64,000 nt of DNA from Xenorhabdus innexi (GCF_002632485.1 NZ_NIBU01000012.1:34522-98521), one strand, 5' to 3'. Positions 9,219 through 20,555 are shown, numbered from the stretch's first letter. Program-made: numbers and translations. The notes: generated by a model from the sequence alone, not told the origin.

Positions 9219-10798
9219 TCGCGGGTTGGTTATTACCGGGGGTGATTGCCTCCGGTCTGTTACTTCTCATTGCGCTTTCTGCTTTTGGCGCACTGTGGTT
9301 TTATGCCCCGGAAAGTCACTGGCAGGTATTTCTGAATGACAGCTATCTGTGGCATGTAATTCGTTTCACTTTCTGGCAGGCATTTTTATCTGCTTTATTT
9401 TCGGTGATACCGGCAATATTTGTGGCCAGAGCGCTCTATCGCCGCCATTTTCCGGGCAGAACACTTTTCTTACGCCTATGCGCGATGACGCTGGTATTGC
9501 CGGTTTTAGTCGCTTTATTTGGCATACTGACTGTTTACGGACGTATTGGCTGGCTTGCTACACTTTGCCAGTGGGCAGGGATTGAGTACCATTTCACACC
9601 TTACGGCCTGCAGGGTATTTTGCTGGCGCATATCTTCTTCAATATGCCGATGGCAACCCGGTTATTACTTCAGTCACTGGAAAATATTGCCATAGAGCAG
9701 CGGCAGCTTGCGGCTCAGCTTGGCATGAATGAGTGGCAGCATTTTCGTTTTGTCGAATGGCCTTACCTGCGCCGTCAGATTTTGCCGACAGGCGCACTGA
9801 TTTTCATGTTGTGCTTTGCCAGTTTTGCTACCGTGCTCACTTTAGGCGGCGGCCCTTCTGCAACAACGATTGAGCTTTCTATTTATCAGGCCATCAAATA
9901 TGACTACGATCTCAGTCAGGCCGCTCTGCTCGCGCTTATCCAGCTCTGTTGCTGTCTTGGTCTGGTTCTACTGAGCCAGAAGCTTAAAGGCGTACTTTCA
10001 GTGGGTTATGGCTATCAGCAAAAATGGCGTAATCCGCAGGATTCGTGGCTGAAAAAGTTATGTGACGGAGTGCTTATCACGACAGCATTACTGTTTTTAC
10101 TCCCGCCGTTACTGGCGGTTATTGTGGATGGCCTTAACAGTGCGGTGTTTGATGTTCTCAGTAAACCCGAATTATGGCAGGCGTTCACAACCTCCATTAT
10201 TATCGCGTTGGGGGCCGGTTTCTTATGTGTCCTGCTGACGATGATGCTGTTATGGAGCAGTCGTGAATTGCGGCTGCGTCATTTATCCCGCTGGGGGCAG
10301 GCAATCGAAAGCAGTGGTTTGCTGATCCTCGCCATGCCGGGTATTGTTCTTGCGACAGGCTTTTTTATTCTGCTGAATAATACCATCGGGTTACCTGATT
10401 CTCCTTACGGGCTGGTTATCCTGACTAATGCTTTAATGGCAATCCCCTATGCTTTAAAAGTACTGGATAACCCAATGCGCGATCTGGCCGAACGTTATAA
10501 TCCGCTGTGCCGTTCCCTGAACATTCAAGGAGTTAACCGACTGCGCTGGATTGAGCTGAAAGCGCTGAAAACCCCGCTGGCTCAGGCGCTGGCTTTTGCC
10601 AGTGTGTTGTCAATCGGCGATTTTGGTATTGTGGCGTTATTTGGTGATGAAGATTTCCGAACTCTGCCTTTCTATCTCTACCAGCAAATCGGCTCATACC
10701 GCAATCAGGATGGGGCAGTAACTGCTTTCCTGCTTCTGCTTCTCTGCTTTATTTTGTTCAGTGTGCTTGAACGCTTACCGGGCCTACGCCATGATTAA
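9194..10798 (+). CDS. thiP: Thiamine ABC transporter permease ThiP
   Basis: Inner-membrane permease of about 534 aa with two fused MetI-like permease halves, each with an EAA-type cytoplasmic loop (first: [23 protein letters not shown]; second: around [21 protein letters not shown]) and about 12 hydrophobic helices. I chose the ATG at 9194 ([16 protein letters not shown]), which aligns with the E. coli start; an ATG at 9182 would add four residues. It overlaps the end of thiB by 25 bp and thiQ by 8 bp, consistent with coupled translation of the whole importer. Confidence 0.95.
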   Translation: MAKCSKPLIAGWLLPGVIASGLLLLIALSAFGALWFYAPESHWQVFLNDSYLWHVIRFTFWQAFLSALFSVIPAIFVARALYRRHFPGRTLFLRLCAMTLVLPVLVALFGILTVYGRIGWLATLCQWAGIEYHFTPYGLQGILLAHIFFNMPMATRLLLQSLENIAIEQRQLAAQLGMNEWQHFRFVEWPYLRRQILPTGALIFMLCFASFATVLTLGGGPSATTIELSIYQAIKYDYDLSQAALLALIQLCCCLGLVLLSQKLKGVLSVGYGYQQKWRNPQDSWLKKLCDGVLITTALLFLLPPLLAVIVDGLNSAVFDVLSKPELWQAFTTSIIIALGAGFLCVLLTMMLLWSSRELRLRHLSRWGQAIESSGLLILAMPGIVLATGFFILLNNTIGLPDSPYGLVILTNALMAIPYALKVLDNPMRDLAERYNPLCRSLNIQGVNRLRWIELKALKTPLAQALAFASVLSIGDFGIVALFGDEDFRTLPFYLYQQIGSYRNQDGAVTAFLLLLLCFILFSVLERLPGLRHD

Positions 10799-11486
10799 AC
10801 TTGAAAATGTGACTTATACCTATGAACAGATTGCCATGCGTTTCCATCTCAGTATCGCAGAGGGTGAACGCGTTGCTATTCTCGGGCCGAGTGGGGCGGG
10901 CAAAAGCACGTTATTAAGTTTAATCGCGGGGTTTCAGTTCGCAGAACACGGCGACATCCGGCTGAATGGGAACAATCATACCCATACCTCCCCTTCTGAT
11001 CGGCCGGTATCGATGCTGTTTCAGGAAAATAATCTGTTTTCCCATTTAACTATTGAGCAAAATATCGGTTTAGGTTTGCATCCCGGCCTGAAATTAAATA
11101 CTCAGCAACAGCAGACGCTACAACAAATTGCAGCACAGGTATCCTTAGCGGAATATCTGAATCGCCTGCCCGCTCAACTTTCCGGTGGGCAACGACAGCG
11201 TGCGGCACTGGCTCGATGTTTAGTGCGCCAACAACCTATTTTATTACTGGATGAACCTTTTTCTGCTCTCGATCCTGCCTTACGAAATGAGATGCTGGAA
11301 TTACTGGATCAGGTATGTCATGACCGGAAACTGACGTTACTGATGGTGTCCCATAATCTTGATGATGCCGCTAAAATCGCACCACGCTCTCTGCTGATTG
11401 TGGATGGAGAAATTCATTATGATGGGGCAACAGAAAAACTGGTGAAGGGAGAAGTGCCTGAGGCGGAAATTTTGGGGATCATATAA
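10791..11486 (+). CDS. thiQ: Thiamine ABC transporter ATPase ThiQ
   Basis: ATPase of the thiamine importer, 231 aa from the ATG at 10791 ([13 protein letters not shown]). Walker [11 protein letters not shown]-loop MLFQENNLF, signature LSGGQRQR, Walker [13 protein letters not shown] and switch His in MVSHNLDD are all intact. An in-frame ATG further upstream lies inside thiP and is unlikely to be used. The stop is followed after 18 bp by the small glycine-rich gene. Confidence 0.96.
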   Translation: MIKLENVTYTYEQIAMRFHLSIAEGERVAILGPSGAGKSTLLSLIAGFQFAEHGDIRLNGNNHTHTSPSDRPVSMLFQENNLFSHLTIEQNIGLGLHPGLKLNTQQQQTLQQIAAQVSLAEYLNRLPAQLSGGQRQRAALARCLVRQQPILLLDEPFSALDPALRNEMLELLDQVCHDRKLTLLMVSHNLDDAAKIAPRSLLIVDGEIHYDGATEKLVKGEVPEAEILGII

Positions 11487-11504
11487 TTGGCGAGGAAAAT
11501 AAAA

Positions 11505-11801
11505 ATGAGATTACGTACCGCAATAATAATTCTGTCTGTATTAAGCTTTCCTTTTTCGTTATTACATGCTGAACCTGAAAGTAAAAATAATGATGTAAAA
11601 AACATTGACTGCACAACATTAGATGGAAAGCCCGGCCAGAATGGTAAAGATGGAATACCAGATAGTCATTGCAAAGACGGAGGAAAAGGTGGAGATGGGA
11701 AATATCCCGGGCAAGCTGGTGGTCATGGTGGGAATGGCGCTGATGGAGGAAACGGCGGCGATGGTGGGAATGGAGCCGATGGTGATTACACCAAATCCTA
11801 A
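11505..11801 (+). CDS. Small secreted glycine-rich, collagen-like protein (unknown function)
   Basis: Predicted 98 aa protein, start ATG 11505 chosen for the GAGG about 9 bases upstream; a TTG directly after the thiQ stop (11487) would add six residues. Residues 1-22 (MRLRTAIIILSVLSFPFSLL..HA) form a Sec signal peptide. The mature part has two cysteines, one in NIDCTTLDGKPGQ and one in SHCKDGG. It ends in about 35 residues of Gly-rich repeats (GGNGADGGNGGDGGNGADG, roughly G-x-G/G-G-N-G-x-D). I do not recognise a named family. It sits 18 bp behind thiQ and before a terminator, so it is probably the last cistron of the TPP-controlled operon. Confidence 0.65.
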   Translation: MRLRTAIIILSVLSFPFSLLHAEPESKNNDVKNIDCTTLDGKPGQNGKDGIPDSHCKDGGKGGDGKYPGQAGGHGGNGADGGNGGDGGNGADGDYTKS

Positions 11802-11815
11802 AAAACTTCAAAAAC

Positions 11816-11848
11816 AGCCTCTTATATTATAAAGAGGCTAATTTTTAC
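11816..11848 (+). terminator. Intrinsic terminator of the thiBPQ transcript
   Basis: AGCCTCTT (11816-11823) pairs with AAGAGGCT (11832-11839), followed by AATTTTTA. It follows the glycine-rich gene by 15 bp, supporting its membership of the operon. Confidence 0.75.
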
Positions 11849-11868
11849 TATTAAAAAATAATTAGTAA

Positions 11869-13275
11869 TTACCTGTCATATTTAATGCCATTTGTCCCGA
11901 CTGAGATAGCATTAATTTTTTCCAGTGCCTGAGGCCAGAATGCACTTTTCTTTTTATGCTTGTCATAGAGAGCGGCTAAATAGGTTTCACTGGAGGCAAC
12001 ACCGTCTGAGTCTTTCAGAGTCTCACCATATTCCAGACTCTTTTTCAGATCAGAAACAGCATATTGGTAATATCTGCTTTTTGCTTCACCAAGGACATTA
12101 TCAACCAATGCCCGCCTCAGGAATGTTGCAGAACGAGGGAAATGATGTGCATTCAATGAGTTTGATAACGATCTGATTTTGCTGGCAGTAATCATTGAGA
12201 TGATAAATTTTATATCGGTTTTTGCTATCTTCAGAACATAGTCATCAATGATATCGAACTGTTCTATTGCTATCAGGAACGTCAGATAGCTATAAGCTTG
12301 TTTCTGACTGGCAATATCCAAAAATAATTTTAACCCGCCAGCCTTTTCACTATCCTCAATAATGCCCACATATAATTGATAGAATTTATGGTCACAATAA
12401 CCCTTAAATGCCTCGATGCAGAGTTTTTTAGCCTGTTCTTTCTTTCCTTCTTCAAGGTAAGCCTTAATTAATAACTCTTCTGCCTGCTCCTTAACGCTAT
12501 ACATCATTCTTTTATCCATGTTGATGAAATCTTCTAAAACAATGATCGCCTCATCAGCTCTGACGTCTTCAATAAGAAGCTGAGCATAATTAAGGTAAGA
12601 CATTGGGTATTCGAATTCTTTTCTTTCATCAAGATAAGTTTTAAAGAAGTGAGTATCTTTAATCAGATAACTTATTTCCAGTGCTTCATGAGATTCGCCA
12701 TGTTGATAAAACATATCCCTTAAATGGCGGAAAGTTTCAAGCCCGAGCACTGCCTTATATTGGTCGAATGAAGAGATAGAAAAGAAGGTTTCACTCTGGA
12801 AGACGTTGAAGATCTTATTTGCGATAACTGAGCTGTCCTGATTTTTCTGCAACGATAATGCTTTAATCCAACAATCAATCAGGTAATAGTAAAAATCCTG
12901 CCAGCCTCCGCTGGAAGTATCTTTGTTTTCACACAGACGCTCAAAATCCTGTAACATTTTTGACAGCAGTGATTCAGATTCTTCCGGCAGAACCGGAATA
13001 ACTTTATCTAAAAGCGAATTCAGGTAATCATGCAGCCCTGCAAAAAAGGCATCCGTTTCATAGTAATCGAAAAATCTGTTGCTTTTAGTCCGCTGTTTAT
13101 AGCCTTTTTCAATCAGCTTCAAAAGATCTTTCGATTCCAGTAAATATCCGCCCACCAGAACCGAGCAGGCCTGTTCATTGTTTTTAACCAATGCATAAAT
13201 GATTTCAAGTAGTTTGTCTTTATCAAAACTGGAAAGTAAATCAGTTTGCTTTTTGTTTAATCCACTCTTCACCAT
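11869..13275 (-). CDS. DUF6880-like alpha-helical repeat protein
   Basis: About 468 aa, cytosolic, almost all helical, with no signal peptide or membrane segment. The C-terminus (residues about 420-455: SSETYLAALYDKHKKKSAFWPQAL) resembles the motif I associate with DUF6880/SWIM-associated helical proteins; the middle has TPR-like helical pairs (YAQLLIEDVRADEAIIVLEDF, LLIKAYLEEGKKEQAKKLCIEAF). The ATG at 13275 has GAGG five bases upstream; a GTG at 13290 has no visible ribosome site. It is divergent from polB and shares an intergenic LexA box with it. Function unknown; a TPR-like scaffold is the most that can be inferred. Not part of the E. coli region as I recall it. Confidence 0.62.
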   Translation of the reverse strand: MVKSGLNKKQTDLLSSFDKDKLLEIIYALVKNNEQACSVLVGGYLLESKDLLKLIEKGYKQRTKSNRFFDYYETDAFFAGLHDYLNSLLDKVIPVLPEESESLLSKMLQDFERLCENKDTSSGGWQDFYYYLIDCWIKALSLQKNQDSSVIANKIFNVFQSETFFSISSFDQYKAVLGLETFRHLRDMFYQHGESHEALEISYLIKDTHFFKTYLDERKEFEYPMSYLNYAQLLIEDVRADEAIIVLEDFINMDKRMMYSVKEQAEELLIKAYLEEGKKEQAKKLCIEAFKGYCDHKFYQLYVGIIEDSEKAGGLKLFLDIASQKQAYSYLTFLIAIEQFDIIDDYVLKIAKTDIKFIISMITASKIRSLSNSLNAHHFPRSATFLRRALVDNVLGEAKSRYYQYAVSDLKKSLEYGETLKDSDGVASSETYLAALYDKHKKKSAFWPQALEKINAISVGTNGIKYDR

Positions 13276-13304
13276 TAATTCCTCATTCACTCGCCAAAAA
13301 ATGC

Positions 13305-13333
13305 CTGTATAAATAAACAGCCCTTGCTATAAT
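13305..13333 (+). promoter_or_regulatory. LexA box and polB promoter
   Basis: CTGTATAAATAAACAG (13305-13320) fits the SOS box consensus CTGTN8ACAG, with CTGT and ACAG separated by eight A/T-rich bases. A -10 element TATAAT (13328-13333) follows at a distance that puts the box over the -35 region. polB (dinA) is a known SOS gene. The same box is 29 bp upstream of the divergent DUF6880-like start. Confidence 0.88.
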
Positions 13334-13383
13334 GCAGGTTACTGTCCGAAAAATCAGTCTGGGTTATTTAACGCCAAAATATT

Positions 13384-15732
13384 ATGCCGATAAAACACGC
13401 TGAGCAAGGTTTCATCCTGTCCCGTCACTGGAAAGATACACCATCCGGTATCGAGTTGGTGTATTGGTTAGCTACGGATAAAGGTAGCCGATGTATTAAA
13501 ATTCCTCATCAAAAAGCCGTCGCTTTTATTCCTCAGCATGATTTGCCCAAAATCGAGAGTTTATTAGCACAGGAGCGCTATTGTGAAGTGAAGGCGCTTC
13601 CACTGAAAGATTTTAACCGTCAGCCTGTCTTCGCTTTGTATTGCTCCCAGTATCGTCAGCTACAACAGTTGGAAAAAACATTCAGAGAGCTGGACGTTCC
13701 ACTTTACGAAACGGATATCCGCCCTCCCGATCGTTTTATGATGGAGCGTTTTATCACCGCTCCTGTCTGGTTCAGTCAGAAGCCTGACGGAAGTTATCAG
13801 ATGAAGCCCAATCCTGACTATCGTCCCAGCCTGAAATGGGTTTCGCTGGATATCGAAACGAGTCAGCATGGCGAACTCTATTCTATCGGGTTAGCAGGCT
13901 GCGGAGAGAAAACGGTATTTATGCTGGGGCCGGAAAACGGTGAAAAGCAGCAACTGGGTTTCAGGCTGGAATATGTTGCCAGCCGCCCGCAACTGCTGGA
14001 AAAGCTGAATGAATGGCTGGAGGTTTATGATCCGGATGCGATTATCGGCTGGAGTCTGATTCAGTTTGATTTAAGAGTGCTCCAGAAACATGCCGAACGC
14101 TATCATATCCCCCTGAGATTCGGCCGTGGAAAAGGGTTACTGGAATGGCGGGAACACGGTTTTAAACCCGGGCATTTTTTCGCTTCTGCGGCAGGCCGTT
14201 TGATCATCGATGGCATTGATGCGCTGAAAAGCGCAACATGGAATTTCCCTTCCTTCAGCCTTGAATATGTTGCTCAGGAATTATTAGGTGAAGGAAAAGC
14301 TATTGACAGCCCCTACGACCGGATGGATGAAATTAATCGCCGCTTTCAGGAGGATAAACCCGCTCTTGCTCACTATAATTTGCAGGATTGTATTCTGGTC
14401 AGCCGGATTTTCGAAAAAACTGAGCTGATGGCATTTTTGCTGGAGCGGGCGACTGTAACAGGGTTGGCGGTGGACAGAGCCGGAGGTTCAGTCGCGGCGT
14501 TCACCCATCTTTATCTGCCGCGTATGCACCGTATCGGCTATGTGGCCCCTGTTCAGCCGACGGATTTTACCAACCATAGTCCGGGTGGTTTTGTGATGGA
14601 CTCATTTCCCGGCCTGTATGATTCGGTGTTGGTACTGGATTATAAAAGCCTCTATCCTTCCATTATCCGTACTTTTCTTATCGATCCGGTCGGGATGGTA
14701 GAAGGCCTTGCCTTTCCCGATAATGAACATTCTGTCCCCGGTTTCCAAGAGGCATTTTTTTCCCGTACCCAGCACTGCCTGCCGGATATTGTCACGCATA
14801 TCTGGCATGAGCGGGACAAAGCCAAAAAACAGCAAAATGCTCCGCTTGCTCAGGCACTGAAAATTATTATGAATGCTTTTTATGGTGTACTCGGTGCTTC
14901 TGGATGCCATTTTTTTGACCCGCGACTGACTTCATCAATTACCATTCGCGGACACCATATCATGCACCAGACCCGCGATTTAATTGAATTACAGGGCTAT
15001 CAGGTGATTTATGGTGATACTGATTCCACGTTTGTCTGGCTGAAACGTCCTCACTCAGAAGAAGAAGCCAGCCGGATTGGTCATTCACTGACACAATCTG
15101 TCAACCAGTGGTGGAAAGATCACCTCAGAGAGCAGTTCAACCTTGAAAGTACGCTGGAGCTTGAATTTGAAACGCATTATCGGCGTTTTCTGATGCCTAC
15201 CGTCAGAGGTGCAGAGGAAGGCAGTAAAAAACGTTATGCCGGGTTGAGCGGTGATAAAGTGGTCTTTAAAGGGCTGGAAACGGTAAGGAGTGACTGGACA
15301 CCACTGGCGCAGACATTCCAGCAGGAGCTGTATGCCCTTATTTTTTATCAGAAGCCTTATCAGGATTATATCCGTCATTATGTCGCCAGCACGCTGGCAG
15401 GTGAGTTTGATAACCGTCTGGTTTACCGGAAACGGCTGCGGCGTAATCTAGCAGATTATCAGCGCAATGTTCCCCCTCATGTCAGAGCGGCTCGTCTGGC
15501 GGATGCGTATAACAAGCAGAAAAACCGCCCGTTGCAGTATCAGAATGGCGGCTGGATTAATTATATTATCACGCAGTCAGGGCCGGAACCGCTGGAAAAT
15601 CTGACCTCACCACCGGACTATGAACACTATATCAATAAGCAGATTATGCCGATTGCAGATGCCATTCTGCCGTTTCTTCAGGATGATTTTACTACCCTGC
15701 TGACAGGGCAAATGAACCTTACTTTCGATTAA
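13384..15732 (+). CDS. polB: DNA polymerase II
   Basis: SOS-induced family B DNA polymerase with 3'-5' proofreading exonuclease, used in replication restart and translesion synthesis. 782 aa, as in E. coli. Exonuclease motif I is SLDIETS (about residue 156); polymerase motif A is [11 protein letters not shown], motif [13 protein letters not shown] and motif [12 protein letters not shown] KxY-type motif KKRYAG is present. The LexA box upstream indicates SOS control. Ends 240 bp before rapA, the same neighbour as in E. coli. Confidence 0.97.
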   Translation: MPIKHAEQGFILSRHWKDTPSGIELVYWLATDKGSRCIKIPHQKAVAFIPQHDLPKIESLLAQERYCEVKALPLKDFNRQPVFALYCSQYRQLQQLEKTFRELDVPLYETDIRPPDRFMMERFITAPVWFSQKPDGSYQMKPNPDYRPSLKWVSLDIETSQHGELYSIGLAGCGEKTVFMLGPENGEKQQLGFRLEYVASRPQLLEKLNEWLEVYDPDAIIGWSLIQFDLRVLQKHAERYHIPLRFGRGKGLLEWREHGFKPGHFFASAAGRLIIDGIDALKSATWNFPSFSLEYVAQELLGEGKAIDSPYDRMDEINRRFQEDKPALAHYNLQDCILVSRIFEKTELMAFLLERATVTGLAVDRAGGSVAAFTHLYLPRMHRIGYVAPVQPTDFTNHSPGGFVMDSFPGLYDSVLVLDYKSLYPSIIRTFLIDPVGMVEGLAFPDNEHSVPGFQEAFFSRTQHCLPDIVTHIWHERDKAKKQQNAPLAQALKIIMNAFYGVLGASGCHFFDPRLTSSITIRGHHIMHQTRDLIELQGYQVIYGDTDSTFVWLKRPHSEEEASRIGHSLTQSVNQWWKDHLREQFNLESTLELEFETHYRRFLMPTVRGAEEGSKKRYAGLSGDKVVFKGLETVRSDWTPLAQTFQQELYALIFYQKPYQDYIRHYVASTLAGEFDNRLVYRKRLRRNLADYQRNVPPHVRAARLADAYNKQKNRPLQYQNGGWINYIITQSGPEPLENLTSPPDYEHYINKQIMPIADAILPFLQDDFTTLLTGQMNLTFD

Positions 15733-15794
15733 TTGATATTTTTGCAGGTGACGACTTGCTCAGCTTCAATTAACATAACGCCCCTTTAAAGGGA

Positions 15795-15870
15795 AATGAC
15801 ACTTTTATGCACAATTATGCACAATTTCTCTCCGGAAGTGTCATTGAAACTAGTCATGACAGCTAGTCAT
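15795..15870. repeat. Inverted and tandem repeats between polB and rapA
   Basis: AATGACACTT (15795-15804) pairs with AAGTGTCATT (15836-15845). Between the arms ATGCACAATT occurs twice in tandem (15807-15826). Just after, CTAGTCAT occurs twice (about 15850 and 15863). It may be a polB terminator or a rapA regulatory site; no T-run follows, so I favour a regulatory or structural role. Confidence 0.5.
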
Positions 15871-15972
15871 AAAGACAAACCCTATCGATAACCAATGATG
15901 ATCGATTCCAACAAAAGCAGCCGCTCTGCAACCATAAATAACATTATCTAACAGAAAACTGAGCCAAAATTT

Positions 15973-18882
15973 ATGCCATTTACTCTTGGTCAACGCTGGA
16001 TAAGCGATACAGAAAGCGAACTTGGATTAGGTACAGTCGTGGCGCTTGACACGCGCATGGTGACATTGCTTTTTCCAGCCAGCGGAGAAAACCGCCTCTA
16101 CTCACGCAATGATTCCCCTATTACCCGAGTTATGTTTAATGCGGGCGATACTGTGACCAGCCACGAAGGCTGGAAACTCAAGATCGATGAAGTTCAGCAA
16201 GAGAATGGCCTGCTGAGCTACATTGGTACTCGTTTAGACACGGAAGAAGAAAATGTCATCCTGCGGGAAGTATTTCTGGATAGTAAGCTGACATTCAACA
16301 AGCCTCAGGATCGCCTGTTTGCCGGTCAGATTGATCGAATGGATCGCTTTGCTCTGCGTTTCCGCGCCCGCAAGCATCAAAGTGAACAATTTCGTCTGGC
16401 AGAAAGTGGTCTGCGTGGCATTCGTGCCAGTTTGATCCCCCATCAGTTACATATTGCCAATGAAGTCGGTAAACGCCACGCGCCACGCGTATTATTGGCG
16501 GATGAAGTAGGTCTGGGTAAAACCATCGAAGCCGGTATGATTATCCATCAGCAATTGATGGCGGGCCGTGCTGAACGTGTATTGGTTATCGTGCCGGACA
16601 GCCTCCAGCATCAGTGGCTGGTGGAAATGCTGCGCCGCTTTAATCTGCGCTTTTCTCTGTTTGATGATGGCCGCTATTCCGAGGCTCAGCACGACAGCGA
16701 TAATCCATTCGAAACAGAACAGTTAGTTATCTGCTCACTGGAGTTTGTCCGCCGCAATAAACAGCGTTTTGAACATTTGCTGGAAGCGGGCTGGGATTTG
16801 ATGGTCGTGGATGAAGCACACCATCTGGTATGGAGTGAAGAAGCACCAAGCCGTGAATATCAGGTTATTGAACAACTGGCAGAGCAGATCCCGTCAGTCC
16901 TGCTGCTGACGGCTACGCCAGAACAACTGGGACAGGAAAGCCACTTTGCCCGCCTGCGCCTCCTCGATCCGAGTCGTTTCCACGATTATCAGGCGTTCAT
17001 TGATGAGCAACAAAAATACCGTCCGGTTGCCGATGCGGTCACTTTACTGCTGTCCGGTGAAACACTGAGCAATGATCAGCAAAACCTGATTGTTGAACTG
17101 ATTAGCGAGCAGGATATTGAACCACTGTTGAAAGCCGCTAACAGCGATCAGGCAGAAAAGAGTGAAAGTGCCCGCCGTGAATTAACTTCAATGCTGATGG
17201 ATCGCCACGGCACCAGCCGCCTGCTGTTCCGTAACACCCGTGGGGGTGTAAAAGGTTTTCCTCACCGCGAACTGCATGAAATTAAGCTGCCGCTGCCATC
17301 CCAATATCAGACTGCTATCAAAGTATCTGAAATTATGGGAGCGAAAAAATCGGTAGAAGCACGTGCTAAAGATATGCTCTACCCTGAGCGCATTTATCAG
17401 GAGTTTGAAGGTGAAAATGCAACATGGTGGAACTTTGACCCCCGTGTTGAATGGCTGCTTGGCTTCCTGCTGGCAAACCGCGATGAAAAAGTGCTGGTGA
17501 TTTGTGCGAAAGCGGAGACTGCCCTGCAACTGGAGCAGGTTCTGCGTGAACGCGAAGGTATCCGCAGTGCGGTATTCCATGAAGGGCTTTCCCTGCTGGA
17601 ACGTGACCGGGCTGCTGCTTATTTTGCTTCTGAAGAAGAAGGCGCACAGGTACTGCTCTGCTCTGAAATTGGTTCCGAAGGACGCAACTTCCAGTTTGCC
17701 AATCAGCTCGTTATGTTCGACCTGCCTTTCAATCCTGATTTGCTGGAACAGCGTATCGGTCGTTTAGATCGTATCGGTCAGAACCGCAATATTACGATCA
17801 GCGTCCCGTATCTGGAAAGTACCGCACAATCTGTTCTGCTGCGCTGGTATCACGAAGGTCTGGATGCCTTTGAACATACCTGCCCGACTGGCCGTCCTAT
17901 TTATGATAAGTACTATGAAACGCTGCTGAGTTTCCTTGCCAAACCTAACGAACAAACAGGTTTCAGTGAGTTTATCGCTGAGTGTCGCGACCATCACGAA
18001 CAGCTCAAGCAACAACTGGAACAAGGCCGTGACCGCCTGCTGGAAATGAATTCTAATGGTGGTGATCAAGGGCAGATTCTGGCTGAAACCATCGCAGGGC
18101 AGGATAATAATACGGATTTGGTGAATTTCGCCCTGAACCTGTTCGATATCATTGGTATTAATCAGGAAGATCGCAACGATAATATTATCATCCTGAACCC
18201 GTCTGAACACATGCTGGTTCCTGATTTCCCAGGTCTGCCGCAGGATGGCTGCTCTGTTACCTTCGATCGTGAAAAAGCTTTGTCCCGCGAAGATACACAG
18301 TTCCTGAGCTGGGAGCATCCGATCATCCGTAATGGTCTGGATCTTGTCCTGTCAGGAGATACCGGAAGCTGCGCTGTTTCTATTTTGAAAAACAAAGCAC
18401 TGCCGGTCGGTACGCTGTTGGTTGAGTTAATTTATGTTGTTGAAGCTCAGGCACCGAAACACCTGCAATTAACCCGTTTCCTGCCACCAACACCGTTACG
18501 CTTACTGATGGATCTGAAAGGCACTAATCTGGCACCTCAGGTGGAGTTTGAAAGCTTTAACCGTCAGTTGAATGCCATCAACCGCCATAATGCCAGCAAA
18601 CTGGTTAACGCGGTGCAAAAAGAAGTTCATGCGATTTTGCAGCAATCTGAACCTTTGGTTGAACAACAAGCGCGTGAAGTCATTGAGAAAGCGAAAAAAG
18701 AAGCTGATGAAGTGCTGTCTGCTGAATTGTCACGTCTGGAAGCCCTGAAAGCGGTTAACCCGAATATCCGTGATGATGAGCTGGAAGCGATTGAGTCAGA
18801 ACATAAGCATCTGCTGCTGAACCTTGATCAGGCAAGCTGGCGTCTGGATGCCATCCGTCTGGTCGTGGTTTCTCACCAATAG
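15973..18882 (+). CDS. rapA: RNA polymerase-associated protein RapA (SWI2/SNF2 ATPase)
   Basis: SNF2-family ATPase that binds RNA polymerase and helps it recycle. 969 aa. Two N-terminal Tudor-like domains (about 1-107), helicase core with Walker [17 protein letters not shown] box VVDEAHH and LLTATPEQ, then helicase C motif [16 protein letters not shown] and motif [14 protein letters not shown]. The C-terminal third has a coiled-coil-like Glu/Ala-rich region. Start [20 protein letters not shown] matches the family. It has its own terminator at 18924. Confidence 0.97.
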   Translation: MPFTLGQRWISDTESELGLGTVVALDTRMVTLLFPASGENRLYSRNDSPITRVMFNAGDTVTSHEGWKLKIDEVQQENGLLSYIGTRLDTEEENVILREVFLDSKLTFNKPQDRLFAGQIDRMDRFALRFRARKHQSEQFRLAESGLRGIRASLIPHQLHIANEVGKRHAPRVLLADEVGLGKTIEAGMIIHQQLMAGRAERVLVIVPDSLQHQWLVEMLRRFNLRFSLFDDGRYSEAQHDSDNPFETEQLVICSLEFVRRNKQRFEHLLEAGWDLMVVDEAHHLVWSEEAPSREYQVIEQLAEQIPSVLLLTATPEQLGQESHFARLRLLDPSRFHDYQAFIDEQQKYRPVADAVTLLLSGETLSNDQQNLIVELISEQDIEPLLKAANSDQAEKSESARRELTSMLMDRHGTSRLLFRNTRGGVKGFPHRELHEIKLPLPSQYQTAIKVSEIMGAKKSVEARAKDMLYPERIYQEFEGENATWWNFDPRVEWLLGFLLANRDEKVLVICAKAETALQLEQVLREREGIRSAVFHEGLSLLERDRAAAYFASEEEGAQVLLCSEIGSEGRNFQFANQLVMFDLPFNPDLLEQRIGRLDRIGQNRNITISVPYLESTAQSVLLRWYHEGLDAFEHTCPTGRPIYDKYYETLLSFLAKPNEQTGFSEFIAECRDHHEQLKQQLEQGRDRLLEMNSNGGDQGQILAETIAGQDNNTDLVNFALNLFDIIGINQEDRNDNIIILNPSEHMLVPDFPGLPQDGCSVTFDREKALSREDTQFLSWEHPIIRNGLDLVLSGDTGSCAVSILKNKALPVGTLLVELIYVVEAQAPKHLQLTRFLPPTPLRLLMDLKGTNLAPQVEFESFNRQLNAINRHNASKLVNAVQKEVHAILQQSEPLVEQQAREVIEKAKKEADEVLSAELSRLEALKAVNPNIRDDELEAIESEHKHLLLNLDQASWRLDAIRLVVVSHQ

Positions 18883-18923
18883 TTTTTTCATTATAAACAG
18901 CATTCTGACAGAGTGCTGTAATA

Positions 18924-18957
18924 AGGAGTCACCTCAATCAATGAGGTGCTCCTTTTT
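18924..18957 (+). terminator. Intrinsic terminator of rapA
   Basis: AGGAG-T-CACCTCA pairs with TGAGGTG-CTCCT across a four-base loop and is followed by TTTTT. It lies 42 bp after the rapA stop and 33 bp before rluA. Confidence 0.85.
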
Positions 18958-18989
18958 CCAAACCCATTTTCCACCCCATTGGAGCGACT

Positions 18990-19643
18990 ATGCTGGAGTT
19001 TTATAATCCCCCGACTGACCCGTGGTTACATGTGCTTTATCAGGATGAGCACATTATGGTTGTCAATAAACCCAGCGGATTACTTTCTGTTCCGGGAAAA
19101 GCAGAAGAGCATAAAGACAGTATCATGACCCGGGTACAGGCCGAATTTCCCTCTGCCGAATCTGTCCATCGGCTGGATATGGCCACCAGTGGCATCATGG
19201 TAGTCGCACTGACTAAAGCGGCTGAGCGTGAACTCAAACGGCAGTTTCGTGAGCGTGAACCGAAAAAAGTCTATATCGCGCGTGTCTGGGGGAAATTAGA
19301 ACCGGAAGAAGGATTAGTCGATTTACCGTTAATCTGCGACTGGCCGAATCGCCCGAAACAAAAAGTCTGCTTTGAAACGGGAAAATCGGCACAAACCGAG
19401 TATCAGGTACTTGAATATGAAGCTCAGGCAACCCGTGTCAGACTCGCGCCTATCACCGGACGTTCCCATCAGCTTCGGGTACATATGCTGGCGCTGGGTT
19501 ATCCCATTCTGGGTGATCGCTTCTATGCCCATCAACAGGCAAAAGAGCTGGCTCCTCGCCTGCAATTACACGCACAGGAGCTGTTCATCACTCATCCGGC
19601 TTATGGTTCTCCGATTCATTTTGAATGTAAGGCCGACTTCTGA
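18990..19643 (+). CDS. rluA: rRNA/tRNA pseudouridine synthase RluA
   Basis: Dual-specificity pseudouridine synthase for 23S rRNA U746 and tRNA U32 (known for E. coli). 217 aa. The catalytic Asp lies in VHRLDMATSGIMV (about residue 62); the GRSHQLRVHM motif near residue 153 is the second RluA signature. N-terminus MLEFYNPPTDPWLHVLYQDEH. No S4 domain is present, as expected for RluA. It converges on djlA. Confidence 0.95.
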   Translation: MLEFYNPPTDPWLHVLYQDEHIMVVNKPSGLLSVPGKAEEHKDSIMTRVQAEFPSAESVHRLDMATSGIMVVALTKAAERELKRQFREREPKKVYIARVWGKLEPEEGLVDLPLICDWPNRPKQKVCFETGKSAQTEYQVLEYEAQATRVRLAPITGRSHQLRVHMLALGYPILGDRFYAHQQAKELAPRLQLHAQELFITHPAYGSPIHFECKADF

Positions 19644-19671
19644 TTGCCATGATTGCTTTCTGTGACAGCCT

Positions 19672-20481
19672 CTATTTAAAGCCTTTCTCTTTCTTGATCA
19701 GATCATAAGCGGCCTGAATAGACTGTGCTTTTTGTTTGGCAAGCTCCATCATTTCTGGTGGTAAACCTTTTGCCACCAGCTTATCGGGATGATGTTCACT
19801 CATCAGTTTCCGGTAAGCCCGCTTAATGGTTGTCGCATCATCACTCTGACTGACTCCCAACACCTTACAGGCATCTTCCAGTGTTGCCCGTTGTCGGGCT
19901 GCTCCCTGATAATGACCATTCTGCTGATATTGCCCGCCGAAATGACGACCTCCCTCCATCATAGCCAGAAACTGTTCGAACTGAATACGGGAGATCCCCA
20001 GCTCTTCAGCAATCACAAACAGCACTTTTCTTTCATTAGGATGGAGTTCACCATCGGCAAATGCCGCCTGAAGCTGGATTTCGAGAAACATTCTGATCAG
20101 ATCAAAACGACCAAAACAGGCTCGTCGAAGCTGCTTTAATGTGTCACGCAACGGAAACTCAGGGTGTTTACCCTCACGAAATGCCCGTTGTGCCGCAAGC
20201 CGGGCGTCACCATGCAGCCGCATTCTGTCCATTAACTGACTGGCCAACTGGATATCCGTTTCGGTAACGCGCCCTTTGGATTTGGTCAGATGGCCCAATA
20301 CCTGAAAGGTAGTGCGGAAAAACAGTGACTGCCGGGATGGGTTTTTAGCAGGAGTCCCCTGATTCCGTATCCTGACCTTATCAAGGATATGGCCCAGCAG
20401 AACACCCACGACAATGCCCCAGAACCCGGCACCCGATGCAATACCAAATATTAACCCTAATAATTTTCCCCAATACTGCAT
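19672..20481 (-). CDS. djlA: DnaJ-like co-chaperone DjlA
   Basis: Membrane-anchored J-domain protein that works with DnaK and can activate the Rcs envelope-stress system. 269 aa. One N-terminal transmembrane helix (about residues 5-30, [22 protein letters not shown]), a TerB-like central domain ([17 protein letters not shown] ... [12 protein letters not shown]) and a C-terminal J domain with the HPD motif in [13 protein letters not shown] Gln/Gly-rich linker ([17 protein letters not shown]) precedes it. Divergent from lptD. Confidence 0.95.
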   Translation of the reverse strand: MQYWGKLLGLIFGIASGAGFWGIVVGVLLGHILDKVRIRNQGTPAKNPSRQSLFFRTTFQVLGHLTKSKGRVTETDIQLASQLMDRMRLHGDARLAAQRAFREGKHPEFPLRDTLKQLRRACFGRFDLIRMFLEIQLQAAFADGELHPNERKVLFVIAEELGISRIQFEQFLAMMEGGRHFGGQYQQNGHYQGAARQRATLEDACKVLGVSQSDDATTIKRAYRKLMSEHHPDKLVAKGLPPEMMELAKQKAQSIQAAYDLIKKEKGFK

Positions 20482-20520
20482 ATACTCTCTAATTCCTCAA
20501 TGCCCTGAGCGAAATTTTGC

Positions 20521-20555
20521 ATTATCATACTATTCATCATTATCATACTATCCAT
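20521..20555. repeat. Tandem 17-nt repeat in the djlA-lptD spacer
   Basis: ATTATCATACTATTCAT (20521-20537) is repeated as ATTATCATACTATCCAT (20539-20555) with one mismatch and an 18-bp period, 40 bp upstream of djlA. It may be a protein-binding site or a minor duplication. Confidence 0.6.

Noticed and set aside
11479..11811. Histidine-rich minus-strand frame opposite the glycine-rich gene
   Set aside because: His-rich composition is the antisense reading of Gly codons; the plus frame has a signal peptide and ribosome site.
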